Position numbers and translations under genes: made by a program | Shown here: positions 37,696-46,051 of the stretch, in pieces | How the letters are laid out: every line of letters begins with the position of its first letter | Numbering within the stretch: position 1 is the stretch's first letter | From: Rhizobium sp. NXC24 | GTDB lineage: Bacteria; Pseudomonadota; Alphaproteobacteria; Rhizobiales; Rhizobiaceae | Direction of reading: 5' to 3' | NCBI RefSeq assembly: GCF_002944315.1 | Contig: NZ_CP024314.1 | Span: 930,001-994,000 of the forward strand | Length of the DNA: 64,000 nt | Notes under the pieces: generated by a model | Told to the model about the DNA's origin: nothing | The model's database searches: none | The model's input: only the letters and a program-made list of their open reading frames with translations

Positions 37696-39870
37696 TCAGG
37701 TATCCCTCTCGTAGCGATTCAGCCAATCTCGTCGCGGTCTCACGATGCGGCCGGCGCCGCACCGTTCCTTGTCCAGGCTTTCCAGCGCCTCCGGATTGAC
37801 GCCTCCTGACGCTTCCCAGCGGGCGCGTTCTTCAGCCGCCGCAAAGCGGGAAATCGACTCGCGATTCCCAGGATCACCGTCTGCCAGCATATCAGCCACC
37901 AATTTGACGATTTGCGGGACGGCAACGCTCGTTCCGCTCATGGCGACCACAGATCCGCTTCTCGAGCCGGCTCCGAGAATGCCGTTGTGAACCCGTGAAT
38001 CGTCGCTGACGCACGCCGCGTCCGGTCCGACGCGATGAGAAGGCTTGTCGCGGGTTGGCGCGACCGGACCGCCGGCTGCATATTTTGGCGGGGTGAGATC
38101 CTTCTGCTGGACCCCGCCGACCACGATTGTTTCATCTCCGGTAGCGATGGCGTTGATGAGGCCGCCTCGCCTGATGATACAAGGATTGCCCTTGTCATCC
38201 ACGTCCACCACGTCGCCGGTTACAGGATCGAACCGACGATAGCAGTCTGCCTCGAAATAGGATTGCCGACCGCGGCGCGAATATCCGTAGATCACGTCGT
38301 CCCATTGAATCCATGCTTCCAACTCCTGTTCCGGGCGCAGGCCGGAGTTCGTGATGATGACCTTCCAAACTCCTGCCGGCGCTGTCGCGTCGCCTGCCGC
38401 GGGGTTGTCGAGGGGTCGCAAGCGGGCCGTGGGTTGCAGCGAGATGATAAAAACACCCCGTTTCGTGGGAGACGAACGAAAGGCGTAATGCGCGCACGCG
38501 ACGACATCGTCGTTCGAGACTAGCTGGACTCCCGAGCCCACCTCTTCCTTGAGGCGCGGACTCCGTAGCCCAGACGGTGTTTCGACGGCTATGGTCACCC
38601 GGCTCGCATTCGGCTTTCCTGGATCGTACGGCAACCAGATTTCCATCTGCGTTGGCGTACTATCATCGGGTTGAACGCGCCATTCGAGAGACACCGGAGT
38701 GCGGGTCCCATTGAATTTAACCGCGGCGTGGCATCGCGAAAGATTTGCGTTACCAGCGGGCAAGACAATGCGCAGCGGTGCGCCCCGCTTGGTAACAAAA
38801 TCGTCGAGAGCTTGCTCGAGATCGAGAGTGCCGTCGTGCGGTCCTGCGAGCATGCCATAGCTGAAATTGATGACCACCGGCAGCGGCCGCCATGATCCGT
38901 CAGGCAGGTGATCCTTTCCGGCGAGCCGATCTGCTCGATCGAGGATGTATTTGATGGCCGCCGTCGCAAATGTTTTGAGATTCGAACCGGAGGTGTCCGC
39001 CGTCACCGAAACCGGAAGCTGAACGGCGATGATCGGGCGGTTCATTGGCGCTTTGATTGGATCGTAGCCGGCCGCCTGATCAAGTACATGAGTGCCGTGC
39101 GATAGTTGCCACGCCGCAGCCTTGTGGTCGGGATCACGGAAGTCGATCAGACCTGCCTCACGATAGAGCCCCTCCTCGTCAATCAGCCCAGCTTGGTTGT
39201 AAGCCTTCAAGAGTTTGTCGATACCCCTGTGCCGAGGCTGATCGAGTTTACATATCTCGCTTCCGAAATCGACGGTTGAACCGTCATTGTCAAAGATGCC
39301 ATCCTGACGCCAGACATATTGAACACGCGAGCTGCCGTCAGCGAGGCGAAACCGCTCATGGGCAAAAGCGATTCCATCATCGATGATACCAATAACAACT
39401 GTATCCTTCGGCCAATGGCCAGGGGAGAAGACCGGTAGAGGGACAGGTTCCGATGCTGGAGTGCGGCTCTTCCAGTGATTGGGCAGCGATTTCGGATTGA
39501 GGGGCAGGCTCATGTCGATCTGTTTCGCAGTCGTGCGAATTTGGCCGAATGGCCCCTCCCCGCGTGCTAGGTCATCGAACACGGCTCTTCTCACAAACGC
39601 GATCATGTGTTGGCCCTCTGTCGCATCATGATAGAGAGACGGTACGAAGACTCCACTTTCCCAACCGCCTTGCTGAGCATCGACCTTATGAAAGGTCCTC
39701 ATCATGTCCACCATGGATTTGTCGAGCGGACCGATCGTACAGGGGATCAAGACGTCATCGTGACCCCGTGAAAAATCACGAAAGCCAGGCCCGAGAACCC
39801 AATCGGCGTTAGGATCTATCCCCTCGATTCGGCAATAGCTGTGTTCAAGGTCGGTTTTTCGCCATTCCAT
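37696..39870 (-). CDS. Subtilisin-like (S8) serine protease, no signal peptide
   Basis: The 724-residue protein has a 155-residue N-terminal region, then an S8 catalytic domain with Asp in VVIGIIDDGIAFAHERF, His in WQLSHGTHVLDQAAGYDP, the oxyanion Asn in VLPAGNANLSR and Ser in VVAMSGTSVAVPQIVKL. A large insertion of about 220 residues between oxyanion Asn and Ser resembles a beta-rich domain. No signal peptide or membrane helix is visible, so it may act inside the cell or exit by another route. It begins 40 bases after the PAP2/haloperoxidase gene and ends a likely three-gene operon. Confidence 0.87.
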   Translation of the reverse strand: MEWRKTDLEHSYCRIEGIDPNADWVLGPGFRDFSRGHDDVLIPCTIGPLDKSMVDMMRTFHKVDAQQGGWESGVFVPSLYHDATEGQHMIAFVRRAVFDDLARGEGPFGQIRTTAKQIDMSLPLNPKSLPNHWKSRTPASEPVPLPVFSPGHWPKDTVVIGIIDDGIAFAHERFRLADGSSRVQYVWRQDGIFDNDGSTVDFGSEICKLDQPRHRGIDKLLKAYNQAGLIDEEGLYREAGLIDFRDPDHKAAAWQLSHGTHVLDQAAGYDPIKAPMNRPIIAVQLPVSVTADTSGSNLKTFATAAIKYILDRADRLAGKDHLPDGSWRPLPVVINFSYGMLAGPHDGTLDLEQALDDFVTKRGAPLRIVLPAGNANLSRCHAAVKFNGTRTPVSLEWRVQPDDSTPTQMEIWLPYDPGKPNASRVTIAVETPSGLRSPRLKEEVGSGVQLVSNDDVVACAHYAFRSSPTKRGVFIISLQPTARLRPLDNPAAGDATAPAGVWKVIITNSGLRPEQELEAWIQWDDVIYGYSRRGRQSYFEADCYRRFDPVTGDVVDVDDKGNPCIIRRGGLINAIATGDETIVVGGVQQKDLTPPKYAAGGPVAPTRDKPSHRVGPDAACVSDDSRVHNGILGAGSRSGSVVAMSGTSVAVPQIVKLVADMLADGDPGNRESISRFAAAEERARWEASGGVNPEALESLDKERCGAGRIVRPRRDWLNRYERDT

Positions 39871-39909
39871 GATGGCTTCTCCCTCACTGTTGGGTTGGAA
39901 CCAATGCGA

Positions 39910-41061
39910 TCAGGACCACTCGGCAAGCGCCTTCTCCCACAGCCAGGTGAGGATGGAAGAGGCGGCTCCAAGTTTGTGGGAGCCCAGCTCCGCGGCGCAT
40001 GGAGACCTCGCATCCGGAGCGGTTTGCCGCTGCTGCCGAACGTCGTACCATCCTGTCCAATCGAAATCGGCATCTTCCGGATAGGCTTCGCCGTCGAAGG
40101 ACCAGGCATAGAAGTCGGCCTCCCCGCTAAGCCGGCGGCAGAAATATTGGCCCAAGGTTAAACCCAGGAGCGCACCCGCCGCACTGTCGACTGGAAAGTG
40201 CACCCCGGCTACCTGCCGATTAACAGCGACCCGAGCCGCCTGCCGAAGCAGTTGGATAGCATAAGTGTGCTGCTCGTAGACGGGATTGGTCGAAGCTCGG
40301 AGAAGCTGGACCAGTACAATGGCCATCGCAAAGGACTCAGTCGAGTGACCGCTGGGCAGACTGCCGTGTTCCGGCGTAAGGATCATTGGCTGTATCTGTG
40401 GCGAGTATTCCATTGGCCGTCGGCAAGCGAGTGCGTGCTTCATGCGAAATTCGACAAACTGGGCAAGCCGGAAGACGGCCCCTAGCAGTTCAAGCGTCCA
40501 TCGTGCACGGTTGGGGGCAATGTATGCGATGGAAGCCAGGAATGCGGCCGGTCCATCGCGCTGCACCAGAATTTCAGTGACTCGATCCGCCCGCAAATCG
40601 GCATAGTTCGCAACAAGCGCAAGTTGGCCAAAGAAAACTCTCTCAGTAGGCCGGACCATTCTGACGAGCGGACGATATTCAACGTTTGGCACGGCGGCGT
40701 CCCGGTCAGGCTCAACGTCCAAATGCCAGACATTCATGCTTCCTGGAGAATCATCCGTACCCTGAGAGAAGCCAATGCGGGAATGAAGCTCGAAGTCGAC
40801 GACCTGCTCTCGCCGTTCCTGAGCCCATCTGGCCATGTTGGCAGAGTCTTCGAGTTCAAGCTCCGGAGGCACCGCTTCAGGCCGGAGAAAACTGCCGACA
40901 ATTCCGTCGCGATTATTTATCAGCGCATCGGCGACCAGCGGCGCGTCCGTACCAAAGAAGACATCATCCTCCTCACCGTGTCCGCCATGGCCACCATGAC
41001 CGCCGTGGCCACCATGACCGCCATGCCCCCCCTGCGATGCCTGTGGTGATATGTTGCTCAT
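39910..41061 (-). CDS. PAP2/vanadium haloperoxidase-like protein with Gly-His repeat tail
   Basis: The 383-residue protein starts with a (GGH)n tract (residues 12-29), a likely metal-binding tail. The C-terminal half has the complete vanadate/phosphate-binding triad: KHALACRRP (K-x6-RP), SLPSGHS and RQVAGVHFPVD (R-x5-H-x3-D). This fits vanadium haloperoxidases and acid phosphatases. No signal peptide is seen. It lies between the cyclase-TPR gene (27-base gap) and the subtilase gene (39-base gap), all on one strand. Whether it is a peroxidase or a phosphatase cannot be told here. Confidence 0.85.
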   Translation of the reverse strand: MSNISPQASQGGHGGHGGHGGHGGHGGHGEEDDVFFGTDAPLVADALINNRDGIVGSFLRPEAVPPELELEDSANMARWAQERREQVVDFELHSRIGFSQGTDDSPGSMNVWHLDVEPDRDAAVPNVEYRPLVRMVRPTERVFFGQLALVANYADLRADRVTEILVQRDGPAAFLASIAYIAPNRARWTLELLGAVFRLAQFVEFRMKHALACRRPMEYSPQIQPMILTPEHGSLPSGHSTESFAMAIVLVQLLRASTNPVYEQHTYAIQLLRQAARVAVNRQVAGVHFPVDSAAGALLGLTLGQYFCRRLSGEADFYAWSFDGEAYPEDADFDWTGWYDVRQQRQTAPDARSPCAAELGSHKLGAASSILTWLWEKALAEWS

Positions 41062-41088
41062 TTGCCTATCCCCCTGTTAATGCATCCC

Positions 41089-42852
41089 TTATTGCGGCAC
41101 TCCAGCTTTTAGCAGCACGTCGGCGATCAGCTTGCCGATTGAGAAAGCTGCACTTGGCATACGGTCCAGGTACCCGCCAACCGTGAATGCGGGCTCCAGC
41201 CTCAATAGCTCGCGCGCGGATTCTCGCGCTTCCTCGTGCATGCCGAGCTGCCACTGTGCCACGGTGAGAACCCGCCAAGTCGAGGTGTGCATTCGGTTCG
41301 CGCGCAGAGACCGATTGGCAAGTTCCAAGGCGCGAGCGTAGTTGCCGGCCGTCAGGTTTGCTGAGGCGGCCAGCGAATCGTAGAAAAACCGATGCAGATC
41401 GAGAGGGGACAGCATAAGCGCCAGCTCCGTATCCCTCACCGCTTGCTCTCCCTCGTCACAAAAGGCGTGCATCATTCCTCTTAGCAAGAGGGCCAGCGCG
41501 TCACTCGGGTTGGTGTAAATGGCAAGGTTGTAACGTTCCCGTGCAATATCGAAATGCCTGAGGAGGTTCATGTGCACGAAGCCATCAACCGCGAGGGCGA
41601 GCGAAAATTCTGGATCGGAATCAAGAGCGCGTTTTGTCAGATTGAGCGCTCGGTGGGCATCATCCATGACGTCGTCGGACCAGCCCTGCTGCACGCGCAG
41701 GACATGCCACTTCGCCAACCATGCTTGCGCGAGTGGCTGATACGATCCGCGCTCCAAGATCGCCTCCAGCATTGTGCGGGCGTCATTGAAGTCCCTAAGC
41801 CTCAGGCGATGCATTAAGGTAATGGCGCCCATGAGCAGCGCATAGCTTTCAAGGGTCGGAAGCGGCTGCGAGCGCGTACGCAGCAGTTCGCGTGCCATGA
41901 TCGCATTGCAGATTTCGGCAACTACGTGACTAACGATTTCTTGGTCGCCCTCGAGAATCCCGATAATCCGCTCCGTGAGGCGATTCTCCCAAACGATTTG
42001 CCCCGTCTTTGTTTCTACCAATTCCGCGTCGAGACATACGCTGTCGCCGGTCACCCTGCAGACCCCTGAGACGGCATAGTTTGCGTGCAGATGCAGTCTC
42101 ACCTCGTCGAGGTTCAGTCTGCGTCCTGCGAAAGCGGTCGTTGAGAGCCGTGAAATAACGTTGAGTTCCTGCATACGACACAGAGCGCGGATGATTTCGT
42201 CGGCCAAGACCTCGCCCAGGATCCCCTGTTCTGCAGCTTCGCCCCGGACGGCGAAAGGGATGACCGCGAGCGTTGGGCGCAGTTCGCCTAGCGACCAGTG
42301 CGACTGCACGATGGGATGGGGTCCCGGCGGTCCAATTCTAAAGGCGCGTACGGGGGCCTCGATGTTCTTCAGATAGCACTCGCCCAGATCCTCAACGTCG
42401 GCATCGAGGAGAGGCGTCAATTGTCCCCGCGCGCGCGCAGAGACGACGATTTCGCCCGGACCGGCGAGGCCCATGAGCCTGGCGGCGAGGTTCACGCCAC
42501 GTCCGTAGAGATCTTGGTGCGATATGATCACATCGCCAACGTCAATGCCTGCGCGCAGCAGTATCTGACAATCGGGCGGCTGTTCGGCGTTGTCGCGAAC
42601 ACTTGCGTTCTGAATCTCAAATGCTGCCGACGCTGCCGCCTGCATATTCTCGAATTCAAGAAGCATTCCATCACCGAGATGCTTGACGACGCGCCCCCCC
42701 GATCCGGGCAGAATGGAGTTCTCGATACAGTCCATCATGCGGAGCCAACGCAAGACGGTCCCTTCTTCGTCATGTTCAATGAGACGAACGGAATCTACGA
42801 CATCAATGAATAGAACGGCTCGCGACGCGTGCCCCAACTCGCTTGCGTTCAT
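41089..42852 (-). CDS. Class III adenylate/guanylate cyclase with TPR repeats
   Basis: The ATG at 42852 starts MNASELGHASRAVLFIDVVD; the reading from 42999 crosses the palindrome. The cyclase domain (residues 10-175) has both metal Asp positions (FIDVVDS, HLGDGMLLEF) and GRGVNLAARLMGLAGPGEIVVS. A TolB-like segment follows (about 200-330, TLAVIPFAV) and then TPR-type helices to residue 587. It is a soluble cyclic-nucleotide synthase regulated through protein or ligand contacts. It appears to head an operon with the PAP2/haloperoxidase and subtilase genes. Confidence 0.87.
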   Translation of the reverse strand: MNASELGHASRAVLFIDVVDSVRLIEHDEEGTVLRWLRMMDCIENSILPGSGGRVVKHLGDGMLLEFENMQAAASAAFEIQNASVRDNAEQPPDCQILLRAGIDVGDVIISHQDLYGRGVNLAARLMGLAGPGEIVVSARARGQLTPLLDADVEDLGECYLKNIEAPVRAFRIGPPGPHPIVQSHWSLGELRPTLAVIPFAVRGEAAEQGILGEVLADEIIRALCRMQELNVISRLSTTAFAGRRLNLDEVRLHLHANYAVSGVCRVTGDSVCLDAELVETKTGQIVWENRLTERIIGILEGDQEIVSHVVAEICNAIMARELLRTRSQPLPTLESYALLMGAITLMHRLRLRDFNDARTMLEAILERGSYQPLAQAWLAKWHVLRVQQGWSDDVMDDAHRALNLTKRALDSDPEFSLALAVDGFVHMNLLRHFDIARERYNLAIYTNPSDALALLLRGMMHAFCDEGEQAVRDTELALMLSPLDLHRFFYDSLAASANLTAGNYARALELANRSLRANRMHTSTWRVLTVAQWQLGMHEEARESARELLRLEPAFTVGGYLDRMPSAAFSIGKLIADVLLKAGVPQ

Positions 42853-42874
42853 GTCGCTGCTCTTTTCAGACAGA

Positions 42875-42896
42875 GTATATGCAGTAATGCATATAC
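42875..42896. promoter_or_regulatory. Perfect 22-bp palindrome before the cyclase-TPR operon
   Basis: GTATATGCA (42875-42883) and TGCATATAC (42888-42896) are perfect nine-base arms around GTAA, 22 bases before the cyclase ATG. The position suits a repressor or activator operator overlapping the promoter. The regulator is unknown; none is encoded nearby. Confidence 0.6.
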
Positions 42897-43076
42897 GTGC
42901 TTTTCCGAGAATCCCGATAAGGATGAAGTTAAGAGCGTTGAACCCCGAGTACCCCGAGAAATGGTACACAACATCACGTAGTATTGATATCACCCACAAC
43001 GTACTGCCTTTGGGTTAGGTCACGCACTGCTGTGTTTTTTGATCCCGCAGCGCAAGAATATCGCCCTCCTCTCTCC

Positions 43077-44810
43077 CTATTTCTCGATGCGCCAAGATCC
43101 GTCCCAGTCGTGGGATGGTGGTTTTGCTTTCAGGTTTTCGATGCGAGCAAGCAGGCCGAGCGATGGTCCGTCATCCGGTATTATCTCCAGCGATGCCTTG
43201 AGCGCGCCAAGCGCGTCATCCCATCGACGTTCTCGGTACGCCGCGAGCGCTTCCCGATAGGAGTCCCGTAATGCCATCCGTTCCGGCGTCAGTTCGCCAC
43301 TCCGTCCAAGCACCTCAAAAATGACCTCCGGACGGGTTTGGCCAGCGACGACGATCCGATCGATCTCTCGAAACTCGAGTGCGGTAGCCGCCGCAGCGAT
43401 TGTTTTCTCGCTGACCAGATTGCGGGTGCCGTAAACCTTATTTGCGCCTTCCAGGCGAGAAGCGAGATTTACCGCGTCACCCATCACCGTATAACTCATC
43501 ATGATGTCAGAGCCGATGCTCCCGACCAATGCTTCACCCGTCGCGACGCCTATCCGCAAATCGCATTTCTCGATCGGCGTGCCGCGAACGCCGAGCAAGT
43601 CGGGGATTTCCCGCCGCAACGTCTCAATACGGTCAATCATGTCCAGAGTGGCCAGACATGCAAGTCGCGCGTGATCCGTCTCGTCCACAAACGGAGGGCC
43701 CCAATAGGCCATGATGCCGTCGCCTATATATTTGTCGATGATCCCGCGGTTGGTCCGGATAGGCTCGGACATGAGTGAAAAGTAGCGGTTCATGACCTTA
43801 ACCAGACCCTGGGGCATCAAGCCTTCGCTCAGGCTCGTAAATCCCCTGAGATCGCAGAACAGGACCGTCATCAACCGGCGCTGACCTTCGGCCGCGGTCA
43901 AGTTTGGGCGATCGATGAGACCTTCCACGACGCGGGGATCGATGTATTTGCCAAACGTTTCCCTGACGCGCTGGTTGTCGCGCAACTGAACGACCATTCG
44001 ATTGAACGCAGCCGCCAGCTCTCCGATTTCGTCGCGCGTCGTTACCGCGATGGGTTGATCGAGATGGCCAGCCTCGACGGCGCGCGTCCCTTCCAGCAGT
44101 CCCCGAACCGAGCGAATGATGCCACCGCTGACAAGGTTGGCGAAGATCAATCCGAGGACGGCGGCGAGCAGCGTGGCAATTGCAGAGATCAGGACTGCTT
44201 GAGACTGCTCTTTCCTGATTGTTGCGATGGCGCCATGGCTCACTTCCAGCATCTCCTGACGGAGGGTGTCGATCCTTTGATCGAGTTGGTCCCGGAGTGC
44301 GTCGACGCGCGGAAGGCGATCTCTCACGCCGGCAAAGTCCCTTGTATCGAGGAGTGAAAGCAGTTCCCCTGTCTCCCTGCGCAGCAGACTGCGGCCATCA
44401 CTCAGCAGACTATCGATCCGGCTATCGACGCGCGCCAGCGCCGCGTTATCAGAGGGCGTATTCGTATCTGAGATGACCGCATTGATGAGGCTGCGCGTAG
44501 CCTGCGCCTCGCGGTCGACTTCAGCGCCCTTAGCGTCGTACATTTCCTTGCGAGCTTTATATCCGATCTCGTCAGGTGGGTCCTGCATCTTTGCGATCAC
44601 CATGCGACGCAGCGCCAGCGCTCTTTCAAGTGACAGAACATGGATCCGCATCAAATGCTCGTTGGCCGGATTGTACTTTGCCGTCAGCTCATCGAGCAGA
44701 TGGCCGAGCCGCCCGACCATCACCATCGACAGCACGGAAGTCGCCATCATCAGGACGATCAAGCCGGCCGCGATCGCGACGATCCGCCTTCGGATCGACT
44801 GCTTGATCAT
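43077..44810 (-). CDS. Membrane adenylate/guanylate cyclase with HAMP domain
   Basis: From ATG 44810 the product has 577 residues: a membrane helix (residues 9-35), a periplasmic sensor region of about 170 residues, a second helix (about 205-230), a HAMP linker (RSVRGLLEGTRAVEAGHLDQ) and a class III cyclase domain with VLFCDLRGFTSLSEG, YIGDGIMAYWGPP and MGDAVNLASRLEGANKVYG. A short C-terminal helical region follows. It would make cAMP or cGMP in response to an external cue. It is upstream of the cyclase-TPR gene on the same strand, 224 bases apart, so it probably has its own promoter. Confidence 0.88.
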   Translation of the reverse strand: MIKQSIRRRIVAIAAGLIVLMMATSVLSMVMVGRLGHLLDELTAKYNPANEHLMRIHVLSLERALALRRMVIAKMQDPPDEIGYKARKEMYDAKGAEVDREAQATRSLINAVISDTNTPSDNAALARVDSRIDSLLSDGRSLLRRETGELLSLLDTRDFAGVRDRLPRVDALRDQLDQRIDTLRQEMLEVSHGAIATIRKEQSQAVLISAIATLLAAVLGLIFANLVSGGIIRSVRGLLEGTRAVEAGHLDQPIAVTTRDEIGELAAAFNRMVVQLRDNQRVRETFGKYIDPRVVEGLIDRPNLTAAEGQRRLMTVLFCDLRGFTSLSEGLMPQGLVKVMNRYFSLMSEPIRTNRGIIDKYIGDGIMAYWGPPFVDETDHARLACLATLDMIDRIETLRREIPDLLGVRGTPIEKCDLRIGVATGEALVGSIGSDIMMSYTVMGDAVNLASRLEGANKVYGTRNLVSEKTIAAAATALEFREIDRIVVAGQTRPEVIFEVLGRSGELTPERMALRDSYREALAAYRERRWDDALGALKASLEIIPDDGPSLGLLARIENLKAKPPSHDWDGSWRIEK

Positions 44811-45130
44811 CGAGCCGGAAATTTTCCTTAGGTTCTGAAGAATGAGAGAATTTGAAATGTCTAATCCCCCCGCACGCGCACTCAAATTCCGCCTGGATTG
44901 TCGTAGCACAAAGCCGCTTATGGTTGAAGATTAACCCGGAGGAGTAGCTTCGCAGCGGGTTCGACAAACGAAGCGATTAGGCCAAGCGGCGGCGATATTT
45001 TGTGGGGCCGTGAGGTCGATGGCGGCAGGTTGATGGCGACAATTTGCCTGCAGCGCCATTCTGCTCTTTTCGTCGAGGCTAAAGCCGGCATAGGTTGGCC
45101 GGATCAAAATTTAGAGAAGGCTGGAGCTCC

Positions 45131-46039
45131 ATGGCAACGCATCATTTTACTCCGACGGTCTATCACAACGTCATTGGGTCTCTTCCCCCGGCTTTGCGCA
45201 TCGCCGACGGAGACACTGTCGTTACGCAAACGCTCGATGCCGCCGGCTACGATAAGGAAGGCGTCCAGCGGGCATCCGGCCCTAACCCGATGAACGGTCC
45301 GATTTTTGTCGAAGGCGCGGAACGGGGCGATTCATTGAAGGTCGAAATCCTCGGCATGGTGCCGACACGCGACACGGGCTTTACCCGAAGCGTCGTTGCC
45401 GGCAATGTCGTTGACCCGGAAGACGTGCGGACGCTGCCGCCAAGCAACAAGGTTATCTGGCAGATCGACGGTCAGGCATTGACGGCCCGGCTTGCGGAGC
45501 CGGTCGCGGGCCTTGAGTCTTTCGTGTTGCCGCTGTCGCCGATGATTGGCTGCTTCGGCGTCGCCCCCTCGCTCGGCCAGGCCATATCCACTGCCACCAG
45601 CGGCGAATTCGGTGGCAACATGGATTACCGGCTGCTCGGGCCCGGCACGACGATCTGGTTTCCCGTCTCTGCGCCGGGAGCCCTCTTCTTCCTTGGCGAT
45701 TGTCACGCCGTACAAGGTGACGGCGAGATCGTCGGGACAGGCATCGAGACCACCTTCGAAGTGACGGTGCGGCTCAGCGTCGAAAAGAAAAAGATCGTCT
45801 GGCCGCGTGGCGAAACGGCAGACGACATTTTCACCGTCGGCAATGCCCGACCGCTCGACCAGGCGCTGCAGCATGCAACCAGCGAAATGCTTAGGTGGCT
45901 GACCTCCGACTACGGCCTCAACAAGACCGCCGCCAGTCATTTGCTTGGCCAAGTCGTGCGTTATGATGTCGGCAATGTTTTCGATCCGGCCTATACGATG
46001 GCCTGCCGCGTGTCCAAGGCTTGGCTGCCACAGCGCTAG
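45131..46039 (+). CDS. Acetamidase/formamidase family protein
   Basis: The ATG at 45131 follows GGAG closely; 45095 is an alternative. The 302-residue product has the family motifs ASGPNPMNGPIFVEGAERGD, SPMIGCFGVAP and FFLGDCHAVQGDGEIVGTGIE, with the DxHxxxGxGE metal-binding pattern. It hydrolyses formamide, acetamide or related short amides to ammonia and the acid, in the cytosol. It is convergent with the antiporter gene and has no clear operon partner or transporter. Confidence 0.87.
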   Translation: MATHHFTPTVYHNVIGSLPPALRIADGDTVVTQTLDAAGYDKEGVQRASGPNPMNGPIFVEGAERGDSLKVEILGMVPTRDTGFTRSVVAGNVVDPEDVRTLPPSNKVIWQIDGQALTARLAEPVAGLESFVLPLSPMIGCFGVAPSLGQAISTATSGEFGGNMDYRLLGPGTTIWFPVSAPGALFFLGDCHAVQGDGEIVGTGIETTFEVTVRLSVEKKKIVWPRGETADDIFTVGNARPLDQALQHATSEMLRWLTSDYGLNKTAASHLLGQVVRYDVGNVFDPAYTMACRVSKAWLPQR

Positions 46040-46051
46040 GCTTTCAGGCGA

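Noticed and set aside
40978..41035. Short tandem repeat resembling a CRISPR or minisatellite
   Set aside because: It encodes the (GGH)n tail of the PAP2 protein in frame; there are no spacers and no cas genes.
37696..44810. Cyclase plus effector genes as a CBASS or Pycsar anti-phage system
   Set aside because: The cyclases are ordinary class III signalling types with TPR or HAMP parts, and neither the PAP2 protein nor the protease shows a cyclic-nucleotide-binding or TIR/TM effector domain. Kept only as a remote alternative.
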